From: Actinoplanes xinjiangensis | Lineage (GTDB): Bacteria; Actinomycetota; Actinomycetes; Mycobacteriales; Micromonosporaceae | Direction of reading: 5' to 3' | Assembly: GCF_003148685.1 (NCBI RefSeq) | Contig: NZ_QGGR01000033.1 | Location: forward strand, 1 to 64,000 | DNA: 64,000 nt | Shown here: positions 25,149 to 33,105 of the stretch, one piece after another | How the letters are laid out: each line of letters begins with the position of its first letter | How positions within the stretch are numbered: the stretch's first letter is position 1 | Program-made: the position numbers and the translations under genes | The notes under the pieces: generated by a model | The model's database searches: none | Told to the model about the DNA's origin: nothing | Seen by the model: the letters and a program-made list of their open reading frames with translations, nothing else

Positions 25149-25997
25149 TTGCGTGGTGTACGCCTTCCCACGGTGGGATGGGGCGTGCACCACGCCAACC
25201 ACTACTACGGCCACTCCTTCGTGCTGGCCCGCTACTGCGGGTTCGAGGCCGATCCGCCCCGGATCCACGGCTACCTCCAGCACGGGTGGAACATCGGCGA
25301 CGGCCTCGCCCCCGACCACGAGTTCGTCCCCGGCGTCCCGGCGTTCGTCTGGAGTGAACGGACCCGGCGGCGAGCCTGGTCGATGGGACGGCGGGGGGTG
25401 CACGTGGTGGGGGCGCCGTGGGCGTACCTGACCGTCATGGAACCGCCCGTCACCGGGGAACGCGACGGCACCATCTGGTACCCGTTCCACGGCTGGGAGG
25501 GCCAGCACGTCGAAGGCGACCACGACCGGCTGATCGCCGAGATCCGCGACACCGAGACCGGCCCGGTCACCGTCTGCCTGTACTGGCAGGAGTACCGCAC
25601 CGCCCGGGTACGCCGCCGCTACGAGCAGGCCGGGTTCCGGGTCATATGCCACGGCTACCGGGGTGGCTGGTGGAAGGACCTCGACCCGGGTTTCCTCAGC
25701 CGGCAGCTCGCCGAACAGCGCCGGCACCGGCGGGTCGCGTCGAACCGGCTGTGCAGCGCCGTCTTCTACGGCATCCTCGCCGGCTGCGAACCGGCCGTCT
25801 ACGGCGATCCGATGCAGTTGCAGGGCGAGCAGGACCTGTTCGGCGGGCGGTCGCGGATCCGCCGGCAGTGGGCCGACCTGCACGGCCCACGGATCGACCC
25901 GGCCACCGCCCACACCATCGCCGTCGACGAACTCGGCGCCGACCGGATCCTGTCCCCTGCCGAGCTTCGGCACCTCTTCCACTGGACGACGGCATGA
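25149..25997 (+). CDS. Unknown, possible GT-B-like surface-glycan transferase
   Basis: Protein of about 282 residues with no firmly recognised family. Motifs suggest the C-terminal half of a GT-B-type transferase: HGYLQHGWNIGDGL, WYPFHGWEGQHVEGDHD, then VCLYWQEY and RRHRRVASNRLCSAVFYGIL followed by AGCEPAVYGDP. This resembles the donor-binding region of glycerophospho- or polysialyl-transferase-like enzymes. It is rich in histidine, tryptophan and tyrosine, and has no signal peptide. The start is uncertain: TTG 25149 lies 11 bp after the lipoprotein gene, and GTG 25173 is possible. Its stop overlaps the next start (ATGA), so the two work together. The transferase role is inference. Confidence 0.6.
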   Translation: MRGVRLPTVGWGVHHANHYYGHSFVLARYCGFEADPPRIHGYLQHGWNIGDGLAPDHEFVPGVPAFVWSERTRRRAWSMGRRGVHVVGAPWAYLTVMEPPVTGERDGTIWYPFHGWEGQHVEGDHDRLIAEIRDTETGPVTVCLYWQEYRTARVRRRYEQAGFRVICHGYRGGWWKDLDPGFLSRQLAEQRRHRRVASNRLCSAVFYGILAGCEPAVYGDPMQLQGEQDLFGGRSRIRRQWADLHGPRIDPATAHTIAVDELGADRILSPAELRHLFHWTTA

Positions 25998-27433
25998 CTC
26001 CGCTCCTGCTCGGCGGCGAGATGCCGCACTGGTCCGATCACGACCCGGCCGGCGGCGCGCTGCTGCGGGAACTCGCCGGCACGGCGCGCGGGCACGTGCT
26101 CGTCGTCGGGCCGCACGACCCGGACCTCATCGACGCGATCCCGGCCCGGCAGGTCACCGTGCTGGTGCGCGGGGTGCCGGACGCGAACGCGCTCGCCTCC
26201 CGATGGTCCGGCCGGGCCGGGGTGCAGGTCTGCTGCGGGAGCCTGGAGAAACTGGCGGCGGTTCCGGCGTACGACACCGTCGTGGCGCTGGACGGGCTGG
26301 GCCGTACCGGCTCCACCGAGACCGCCGATCTGCCGTGGTCCGCCGGTGTCGCCCAGCTGCTCGCCGTGCTGCGCCCCGGTGGACGGCTGCTGCTGTCCGT
26401 CGCCAACCCGGTCGGGCTGCACCGCCTCTACGCCGGTGCCGGCACCCCCGATGACGCGGCGTGGTCGGCGTACCCGGCCGCCGACCCGACCCGGCCCGCC
26501 GGCCTCGAACCGTTGCGCGCCCACCTGCGGGCCGCCGGGCTCGACGTGCTGCGGGACTGGGCGGCCTACCCGTCGCCGCGGTCACCCGCCGTGCTGCTCG
26601 ACGAGGACGCGCTCACCGAACCGGGCCTGCACGGCTACCTGACCTCGGCGCTGCGCCGGGCGGGCCTGCCGGACGGGCCGCTGCTGGCCGACCCACGGCC
26701 GCTCGCCGCCGACCTGCTCCGGCACCGGCTGGCCGCCGCCCTCGCCCCGGCGTGGATCGTCGCCGCCGCCTACCCCGGTCACCATCCGTCGCCGCTGCCG
26801 GACGGTCTGCTCGCCGAGGGGCAGCTGGTTCGTACCCCCTCGGGGTGGACTCTCGGCGCCATCGGCCGGGTCCCGGCCGGCGTCTGTCTGCACGACGCCC
26901 TCCTGGCCGCCGCCCGCACCGGTGACCGGCCGGAGTTCCGCGCCCTGCTCACCGGGTGGCAGTCCGGACCGCACGCGGCCGTATCGGCCGACGCCCTGCT
27001 CCGCACCGCCGACGGCGACCTCCGGCCGCTGTCCGCGCCGGCGGCGGATCCCGAGGGGGCGCTGGCGCGGTTCGCCGCCGCCCTGCACGACGAGGGCCTG
27101 GCCCATCTGTGGCCCGCCGACGGCACGGCGGAGCTGCTGGCGGCCATGTCCGGCGTTCCGGTGGACCCGCCTCCGGCGGCCCGGGCGACCCCGTCGACGT
27201 TGCGGGAGCTCACCGCCGCCCACGACCGTCTCGCCGAGCGGTTGGCCGAGGCGAGATCTCAGCTGACCTGGTACGAGCAGAGGACCGCGACCCTCCAGTC
27301 CGACCTCTCCCGCGCCCACCGGATCATCACCGTCCTGAAGGCCACGCCGGGCGGCCGTGCCGCGACAGCCGTCCTGGGCGGCGTCCGCCGGGGCAGGCGC
27401 CTGGCCACCGCCGCCCTCCGCCGCCTCCGCTGA
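25994..27433 (+). CDS. Methyltransferase-like protein with C-terminal coiled coil
   Basis: 479 residues from the coupled ATG at 25994. The N-terminal 190 residues look like a class I methyltransferase: HVLVVGPHDPDLIDAI, YDTVVALDGLG and VLRPGGRLLLSVANP. The usual GxGxG is weak, so SAM binding is uncertain. A middle region repeats a similar layout. The C-terminal 70 residues form a coiled coil (ELTAAHDRLAERLAEARSQL, then WYEQRTATLQSDLSRAHR) and a basic tail. Such tails are seen on actinobacterial glycan-modifying proteins. It ends 73 bp before repeat array B. Confidence 0.7.
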   Translation: MTPLLLGGEMPHWSDHDPAGGALLRELAGTARGHVLVVGPHDPDLIDAIPARQVTVLVRGVPDANALASRWSGRAGVQVCCGSLEKLAAVPAYDTVVALDGLGRTGSTETADLPWSAGVAQLLAVLRPGGRLLLSVANPVGLHRLYAGAGTPDDAAWSAYPAADPTRPAGLEPLRAHLRAAGLDVLRDWAAYPSPRSPAVLLDEDALTEPGLHGYLTSALRRAGLPDGPLLADPRPLAADLLRHRLAAALAPAWIVAAAYPGHHPSPLPDGLLAEGQLVRTPSGWTLGAIGRVPAGVCLHDALLAAARTGDRPEFRALLTGWQSGPHAAVSADALLRTADGDLRPLSAPAADPEGALARFAAALHDEGLAHLWPADGTAELLAAMSGVPVDPPPAARATPSTLRELTAAHDRLAERLAEARSQLTWYEQRTATLQSDLSRAHRIITVLKATPGGRAATAVLGGVRRGRRLATAALRRLR

Positions 27434-27506
27434 CCCAAGCCGTCCCCCACCCCCGCCACCCCCCACCCCCACCCCCGCGCCCAGCCACGCCACGCCAGAC
27501 CCACCC

Positions 27507-27811
27507 AGCTGGCTGTCACCGCTGCCTCAAGCGCCCCGAGACACCGGTGACAGCCAGCCGCACGCCCTCAGCTGGTCCCCACCGCTGCCTCACGCGACCC
27601 GAGACAGCGGTGAAAGCCAGCCAAACGCCCTCGGCTGGTCCCCACCGCTGCCTCAAGCGGCGCGAGACAGCGGTGACAGCCAGCCGAACCCTCCCGGCTG
27701 GTCCCCACCGCTGTCTCAAGCGGCGCGAGACAGCGGTGACAGCCAGCTGCACGCTCTTGGCTGGTCGTCACCGCTGTCTCGGGCGGCGTGAGACAGCGGT
27801 GGGGACCAGCC
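27507..27811. repeat. Palindromic repeat array B, five 53-bp units at 63-bp period
   Basis: Units start at 27507, 27570, 27633, 27696 and 27759, each exactly 63 bp apart and 53 bp long. Most left arms have TCCCC after GGCTGG, while right arms complement CTGTC. The first unit's left arm (CTGTC) and the last unit's right arm (GGGGA) carry the opposite flavour. The array fills most of the 446-bp gap between the convergent methyltransferase-like and GT4 genes. No coding role is credible, although several frames stay open because 63 is divisible by three. Confidence 0.92.
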
Positions 27812-27879
27812 GGGCAAGATCGGTGGTACCGGGGGCGGGCGTTCAGCAGCTGTCGCTCACGTGAGGGTGGGCGGGTAGG

Positions 27880-29166
27880 TCACGGTCGGGAGGGGCGGGC
27901 GGGGAGCGGGCGGGCTGCGGCGGTGGCCTCGTCGTAGAGGGATTCGAGGCGCAGCGTCTGGGTGCGCAGGTCGAAGTGGGTGCTCACGTGGTCGCGGGCC
28001 TGTGCACCCATGCGGTGACGCAGGTCGGTGTCGCCGAGCAGGCGGGACAGCGACGCGGCCAGGGCGGGCGGGTCGGCTTCGGCGGTGAGCAGGCCGGTCC
28101 GTCCGTCGAGGACCGCCTCGGGGATGCCACTGTGGCGGGTCGCGACCACCGGGAGGCCCAGGGCGGCGGCTTCCAGGATGGTGGTGGGCAGGCCTTCGGT
28201 GTCGCCGTCGGGCGCGGTCCGGGACGGGGCGGCGAGGATGCGGGATTCGGCCAGGTGCCGCTGGACCGACTCGGGCGGGAGGCTGCCCAGGAAGGTGGCG
28301 TCGACATCGAGGTGTTCGGCGAGGGCGCGCATTTCGGGCAGGAGCGGGCCGTCGCCGATCAGCACCGCGCGCGGGCGGGGGCCGGTCAGCCGGGACAGGG
28401 CGGTCAGTAGGTCATCGACGCCCTTCTTGGCCACGAAACGGCCCACGAACGCGACGTCCCAGCGTTTCGGGACCATCGGGACGGCCGGTGGGACGGCGAC
28501 GCCGGTGTAGTGCACGCGGATCTTCGCGGGGTCGGCGCCGCAGGCTTCGGCCCGGTCGCGGATGACCTCGGAGACGGCGATGACCAGGGCGGCCCGGTCG
28601 AAGACGGACCGTAGGTTCCGGCGGTAGCGGAGGCCGTGCAGTCCGGGACTCAGCGGCTGCCGGGTGACGTCGTGACCGTGGACCGTGACGATCAGCGGAA
28701 CGCCGGCCTGCTGGGCGGTGCGGCTGATCAGCCAGCCGTCGCCGCCGAAGTGGGCGTGCACCAGGTCGGGCCGGACCCGGGTGAGGACCGCCCGCAGACG
28801 CGGGGAGGTGCCGGCGAGCCGCAGGCCGAGGAAGTCGCGCCGGCCGGCCGGGCCGTCCGGGAACACGATGACGTCGTCGGGCCGCGACAGCGCCGAGTCG
28901 ATCCGGGTGGCACCCACGTAGGCCGAGGACCAGCGGGTCAGGGCGTCGCCCTGGGCCCGGATGAAGGTCTCCGAGCCGGGCAGCATCGCGCTGCGCCAGA
29001 TCGCCACCCGCCGCCGATCCGGCTCCACGGTGGACGACGATCCGCCGAGCGAAGGCGACGATCTGCCGGGTGGAGACGATGACCCGCCGGGCAGAGACGA
29101 TAAACCGCCGGGCGGAGACGCCGATGCGCCGGGCGGGGACGAGGACGGGACCGGGTCAGGCGACAT
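27880..29166 (-). CDS. Family 4 glycosyltransferase (GT-B)
   Basis: Glycosyltransferase of 428 residues. After a low-complexity Ser/Pro/Gly tail (residues 1-47) comes the GT4 core: HAHFGGDGWLISRTAQQAG, HGHDVTR, WDVAFVGRFVAKKGVDDLL, and the donor site DTEGLPTTILEAAALGLPVV with its conserved glutamates. It probably adds a sugar from a nucleotide donor to a cell-surface or exported glycan. It overlaps the upstream GT2 gene by 11 bp, so the two are one unit. GTG 29028, just before the conserved core, is an alternative start that would remove the repetitive tail. Confidence 0.9.
   Translation of the reverse strand: MSPDPVPSSSPPGASASPPGGLSSLPGGSSSPPGRSSPSLGGSSSTVEPDRRRVAIWRSAMLPGSETFIRAQGDALTRWSSAYVGATRIDSALSRPDDVIVFPDGPAGRRDFLGLRLAGTSPRLRAVLTRVRPDLVHAHFGGDGWLISRTAQQAGVPLIVTVHGHDVTRQPLSPGLHGLRYRRNLRSVFDRAALVIAVSEVIRDRAEACGADPAKIRVHYTGVAVPPAVPMVPKRWDVAFVGRFVAKKGVDDLLTALSRLTGPRPRAVLIGDGPLLPEMRALAEHLDVDATFLGSLPPESVQRHLAESRILAAPSRTAPDGDTEGLPTTILEAAALGLPVVATRHSGIPEAVLDGRTGLLTAEADPPALAASLSRLLGDTDLRHRMGAQARDHVSTHFDLRTQTLRLESLYDEATAAARPLPARPSRP
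29057..29158. repeat. 21-bp tandem repeat inside the 5' end of the GT4 gene
   Basis: Starts at 29057, 29075, 29096, 29117 and 29138 (one 18-base step, then 21) begin GACGAT or GACG and contain CCGCCGGGC. Read in the gene they give a 7-residue repeat (SPPGASA, SPPGGLS, SLPGGSS, SPPGRSS). The repeat number is likely to vary between strains. Confidence 0.7.
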
Positions 29167-30136
29167 CGACCGGCTCGGGAGCGGGGGCCGGGTTTTCGGT
29201 GGTGGAGCGGCGGCCGACGATGAGGTCGCGGAGGCGGGCCCGTACGGCCGGCGGCAGCGCCCAGATCTGCAGGTGGGTCAGGTAGTCGAGGGCACCGGGG
29301 CGGCCGTGGCGGCGGGCTTCGGCGAGCAGTTCCCGGAAGTGGCGGCCGTCGCGCCCGGGGGCGGCCATCGAACTCATCACGCTGAGGGTGAAGGCGGCGT
29401 ACGCCCGCTGGGTGAACAGGTGACGGTTGTCGCGCAGCCAGGCGAGTTGTTCGTCGTACGGGTTGTGCAGGCTGATCCGTTCCCGGTCCTCGTCCTGGTG
29501 CCAGAGGACGAGCGGCTCCTCGGCGTAGAGCAGTTCCACCCCGTCCTCGCGGATGGCCCGCAGTGCCCAGTCGAGTTCCTGCTGGCGGCGCAGGCCCACG
29601 GTGAACGGCACCCGGCGCAGCAGGTCGGCCGGCGCCATGATGGTGGACGTCTGGATGAAGCCGTCGCCGTAGAAGAGGCCACGCCGGACGGTGAAGTATT
29701 CGCTGAGCGGTTCGCCGGCGGCGGGCAGCCGGCGGGGCATGACCGAGTCGGCGCGGGGTGTCCGGTTGATCAGCCGGGTGGCGACGATGGGGTGCGCGGC
29801 GGTGGATCCGGCGGCCAGCGCCAGTTGCGCCTCGATCTTGTGGGGCAGCCATTCGTCGTCGTCGTCGAGCAGGGCCACGAACCGGCCGCGGGCCGCGGCG
29901 GCACCGACGTTGCGGGCGTGCGGGGCGCGCCCGCGTTCGGGCAGGACGATGACGCGCAGGCGGTCGTCGCCGACGGCGGCGAGGGCGGTGGTGGTGTCGG
30001 TGTCGGGACCGTCGACCACGACGATCACCTCGAGGTCGCGGTGGGTCTGCGTGAGGGCGCTGCGGACCGCGCGGACGGCCAGGTCCGGGCGGTTGCACGT
30101 GGGGATGACGACGCTGACGTCCGGGAGTGCAGGCAT
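29156..30136 (-). CDS. Family 2 glycosyltransferase (GT-A)
   Basis: Glycosyltransferase of 326 residues. VSVVIPTCNRPDLAVRAVRS opens the nucleotide-binding half, VIVVVDGPDTDTT follows, and FVALLDDDDEWLPHKIE holds the metal-binding DxD. The acceptor side includes the tryptophan/acid motif RRQQELDWALRAIRED. There is no membrane helix. With the overlapping GT4 gene it probably builds an exopolysaccharide or protein glycan. The ATG has only a weak binding site. A 273-bp region separates it from the divergent P-type ATPase gene. Confidence 0.92.
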   Translation of the reverse strand: MPALPDVSVVIPTCNRPDLAVRAVRSALTQTHRDLEVIVVVDGPDTDTTTALAAVGDDRLRVIVLPERGRAPHARNVGAAAARGRFVALLDDDDEWLPHKIEAQLALAAGSTAAHPIVATRLINRTPRADSVMPRRLPAAGEPLSEYFTVRRGLFYGDGFIQTSTIMAPADLLRRVPFTVGLRRQQELDWALRAIREDGVELLYAEEPLVLWHQDEDRERISLHNPYDEQLAWLRDNRHLFTQRAYAAFTLSVMSSMAAPGRDGRHFRELLAEARRHGRPGALDYLTHLQIWALPPAVRARLRDLIVGRRSTTENPAPAPEPVDVA

Positions 30137-30396
30137 GAGTCGACTCGCTTGGGCAGGGGCGCCACCGGGGTCGGGCGCGGCCGGGCGTGATCGACTCGAA
30201 GCTATGGGTGGCGGGCGGCGGCGGAGTTAATACCGCGCGCCCGGCTGACGAGCAACAGAGTTCCGGGCGGCGCACGGGAGTCGAACAAACGGTGTCCCGA
30301 ACGAGTCCGGCGGTGTCGTCGACCGCGTGATGGCTGGTCCAGGGGCCGGAAGGACGGGGTACAGCCGGAACCGGCATGGAGCGGCTTTTGGGCGAT

Positions 30397-30402
30397 TAGT
30401 CT
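30397..30402 (+). promoter_or_regulatory. TAGTCT -10 element of the P-type ATPase gene
   Basis: TAGTCT lies seven bases before the GTG at 30410 and no ribosome-binding site is visible, indicating a leaderless mRNA. Confidence 0.45.
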
Positions 30403-30409
30403 CGATCTG

Positions 30410-32917
30410 GTGGAACAGGTGATGCTCGCACCGGCGGAAGGGCTTACCGAGGCGGAGGCCGGCGCCCGGCGACGGCGCGGTGAGGGGAACATCGCCGTCC
30501 AGGGCGGGTCGCGCGGTTACGCCGAGATCCTGCGGACGAACGTCTTCTCGTTCTTCAACCTGATCCTGTTCGTGATCGGCGCGGCCCTGCTGACTCTCGG
30601 CCAGTACAGCGACGCCCTGATCAGTGTGGGCCTGGGGCTGATCAACGCGGTGATCAGTGCGGCCCAGGAGATCCGTGCCAAACGGAAACTGGACCGGCTG
30701 CAACTGCTGGACCGGGCCGGCGTGCTGGTGGTGCGCGACGGCCGTGAGGTGGAGATAGCGCCGGATCGGGTGGTCCGCGGCGACGTGCTGCGGGTCCGGC
30801 CGGGCGACCAGATCGTGGTGGACGGGCCACTGCTGGACGGCGGGCGCCTGGAGGCCGACGAGTCGCTGCTGACCGGCGAGTCCGACCCGGTGGTCAAGCA
30901 CCCGGGTGACGAGTTGCGCTCGGGCAGCCTGTGCGTGGCCGGGGACGGCCACCAGCAGGCCCGGGACGTGGGGGTGCACAGCTACGCGGGCCGGCTGACC
31001 GCCCAGGCGCGGCGGTCCACCACCGACCGGACGCCGTTGCAGCGCCGCATCGAGTTCATCGTGCGCCTGGTGATGGCCCTGACCGCCCTGATGAGCGGGT
31101 GCATCCTGGCGCAGGCGGCGCTGGAGGGGTTCAGTGTGCTGCGGGTCGTTCAGATCACCGCGGTGCTGTCGGGTCTCGTACCGTATGGGTTGTTCTTTCT
31201 GATCGCCCTGGCCTACACCGCCGGCGCCGTCCGGATCGCCCGCAGCGGGGCGCTGGTGCAGCAGGTCAACGCCGTCGAGTCGGTCAGCAACGTGGACGTG
31301 ATCTGCACCGACAAGACCGGCACCCTGACCACCGGCCGGCTGACGCTGGAGGAGATCGTCCCGCTCGGTGTGCGGGAGTACAACGAGGCGGCGGAGGCTC
31401 TGGGCGGGCTCGCGCACAACGCCGCCACCCCCAACCTGACGGCCCTCGCGATCGCCGGATCACTGGGCGGGCCGGTCTGGGAGGTGCACGACGAGGTGCC
31501 GTTCTCGTCGTCGCTGCGCTGGTCCGGAATGGTCACCGGAACCGGCACGTGGGTGCTGGGCGCCCCGGACGCGCTGGCCGGCCGGTTGCGGTGGCAGGTG
31601 GAGCCCGCCGAGGTGGCCGACCGGGCCGGGCGGGGCCTGCGGGTGCTGCTGCTGGCCCGGACCGAGGATCCGGAGGCGGGGCTGCGGGACGCGGCGGGCC
31701 GGCCGGAACTGCCGATGCTGGAGCCGGTGGCGCTGGCCGTGCTCGACGACGAGTTGCGCGAGGACGTCGTCGAGACGGTGGCCCGGTTCCGTGCCGACGG
31801 GGTGGACCTCAAGGTGCTGTCCGGTGACGACCCGCGGACGGTCGCGGCGATCGCCGCCCGCGCCGGGCTCGGCGACGGCGACCCGGTTCCCGGACACGCC
31901 CTCGACGATCTCGACGATCCGGCGCTGGACCGGCTGGTCGCCCGGTCCACCGTGTTCGGCCGGGTCGCGCCGGAACACAAGGAACGCATCGTCCGGTCGC
32001 TGCGCCGGCAGGGCCGCTACGTCGCGATGATCGGCGACGGGGTGAACGACGCCCGCGCCCTCAAGCAGGCGCACGTCGGCGTGGCGATGCGCAGCGGCAG
32101 CGCGGTGACCCGGGACGTCGCCGACATCGTGCTGGTCGACGACAGTTTCGCGGCGCTGCCGCCGGCCCGGCACGAGGGCCGCAGGATCATCAACGGCATC
32201 GGGATCTCGCTGTACGTCTTCCTGGCGCGCGTGGCCAGCCAGGGCCTGGTCATCCTCGCCGTCACGATGCTGCAGCTGGGTTTCCCGTACTCGCCGACGC
32301 AGGTGGGGCTGACCATGTTCACAGTCGGCATCCCGACGGTGTTCCTCACGTTCTGGGCCGGTCGCGGGCGGCCCGACCCCGACCTGCTGCGCAACCTGGT
32401 CCGGTTCGTGGCGCCGGCGTCGGTGATCACGGCGATCTTCGGCACCGCCATCTACACGGCGCTGTACAGCATGATCTCGCACGGCTTCCAACCCGGCCGT
32501 ACGCCGGCGCGGATCATCCACGAGTTCGAGAAGACCACCGGCCTGAAGTACAACCTGGACGCCGACTTCACCACGGCGTCGGCGACGATCCTGGCGCAGA
32601 CCGGCCTGTCGACGTTCTTCTGCTTCGCGTCGTTCCTGCTGATCCTGTTCCTGGCCCCCCGGTCGCGGGCGTTCGCGGCGTGGACCGCCCCGACCGGCGA
32701 CAAGCGGCCGGCGCTGCTGGTGCTGGGCCTGTGCGTGGTGTTCAGCGCGGTCCTGTGCGTACCGGCGCTGTGGAACTATTTCGGTCTGATGGGCCCCTCG
32801 AAGCCGGTGTTCCTCGTGGTCCTGCCCGCCCTGATCCTCTGGTACGGCACGCTGACCGTGGTCTTCCGGTTCCGTCTGTTCGACCGGCTGCTCGGCCTCG
32901 GCGAACCCCGCCGGTAG
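30410..32917 (+). CDS. Cation-transporting P-type ATPase (CtpE-like)
   Basis: Membrane ATPase of 835 residues. The actuator has LLTGESDPV, the phosphorylation site is CTDKTGTLTTG, and the hinge is MIGDGVNDARALKQAHVGVAM. Ten helices are expected. Helix M4 reads LSGLVPYGLFFLIALAY, so the ion-coordinating motif is VPYGL, neither the PEGL of Ca2+ pumps nor the CPx of heavy-metal pumps. There is no N-terminal metal domain. The closest recognisable group is the actinobacterial CtpE type, linked to calcium; the ion is inferred. Transcription is probably leaderless, and a hairpin with a T tract overlaps its end. Confidence 0.92.
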   Translation: MEQVMLAPAEGLTEAEAGARRRRGEGNIAVQGGSRGYAEILRTNVFSFFNLILFVIGAALLTLGQYSDALISVGLGLINAVISAAQEIRAKRKLDRLQLLDRAGVLVVRDGREVEIAPDRVVRGDVLRVRPGDQIVVDGPLLDGGRLEADESLLTGESDPVVKHPGDELRSGSLCVAGDGHQQARDVGVHSYAGRLTAQARRSTTDRTPLQRRIEFIVRLVMALTALMSGCILAQAALEGFSVLRVVQITAVLSGLVPYGLFFLIALAYTAGAVRIARSGALVQQVNAVESVSNVDVICTDKTGTLTTGRLTLEEIVPLGVREYNEAAEALGGLAHNAATPNLTALAIAGSLGGPVWEVHDEVPFSSSLRWSGMVTGTGTWVLGAPDALAGRLRWQVEPAEVADRAGRGLRVLLLARTEDPEAGLRDAAGRPELPMLEPVALAVLDDELREDVVETVARFRADGVDLKVLSGDDPRTVAAIAARAGLGDGDPVPGHALDDLDDPALDRLVARSTVFGRVAPEHKERIVRSLRRQGRYVAMIGDGVNDARALKQAHVGVAMRSGSAVTRDVADIVLVDDSFAALPPARHEGRRIINGIGISLYVFLARVASQGLVILAVTMLQLGFPYSPTQVGLTMFTVGIPTVFLTFWAGRGRPDPDLLRNLVRFVAPASVITAIFGTAIYTALYSMISHGFQPGRTPARIIHEFEKTTGLKYNLDADFTTASATILAQTGLSTFFCFASFLLILFLAPRSRAFAAWTAPTGDKRPALLVLGLCVVFSAVLCVPALWNYFGLMGPSKPVFLVVLPALILWYGTLTVVFRFRLFDRLLGLGEPRR

Positions 32918-32922
32918 TTTTT
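32899..32922 (+). terminator. Intrinsic terminator of the P-type ATPase gene
   Basis: The stem CGGCG (32899-32903) and CGCCG (32909-32913) is followed by five T residues at 32918-32922. It overlaps the last codons of the gene. A T tract is unusual at this GC content, so the call is fairly secure. Confidence 0.65.
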
Positions 32923-33053
32923 CTCAGGTGCCCGCGCCGCGGGCCGACTGTCGGCCCATGCGTGCGTTGCCCGGCCGGGCCGGCACCGCTCCGGAATCGT
33001 GCGGTGCGCCCGGTGCTGCCCGGCGCTCCCTGGTCGTTGCCCGATGAAGGAGA

Positions 33054-33094
33054 CCCGGCCGGCTGTCATGGGGGGCCATGGGCAGCCGGCCGGG
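33054..33094. terminator. Stem-loop terminator between convergent ATPase and CotH operons
   Basis: A 12-bp perfect inverted repeat (CCCGGCCGGCTG at 33054-33065, complement at 33083-33094) with a 17-base loop lies 12 bp beyond the CotH stop. There is no T tract. Position and perfect pairing suggest the terminator of the VTC-DUF4956-CotH operon. Confidence 0.6.
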
Positions 33095-33105
33095 GGCTCC
33101 CCCGG

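Noticed and set aside
27507..27811. CRISPR array
   Set aside because: The repeated unit is itself the long part (53 bp), the spacers are only 10 bp, units are highly palindromic and vary, and no cas gene is present.
26956..27864. Open frames across repeat array B that read as 21-residue peptide repeats
   Set aside because: The 63-bp period keeps several frames open on both strands; the peptides differ by frame and lack starts, so they are by-products of the DNA repeat.
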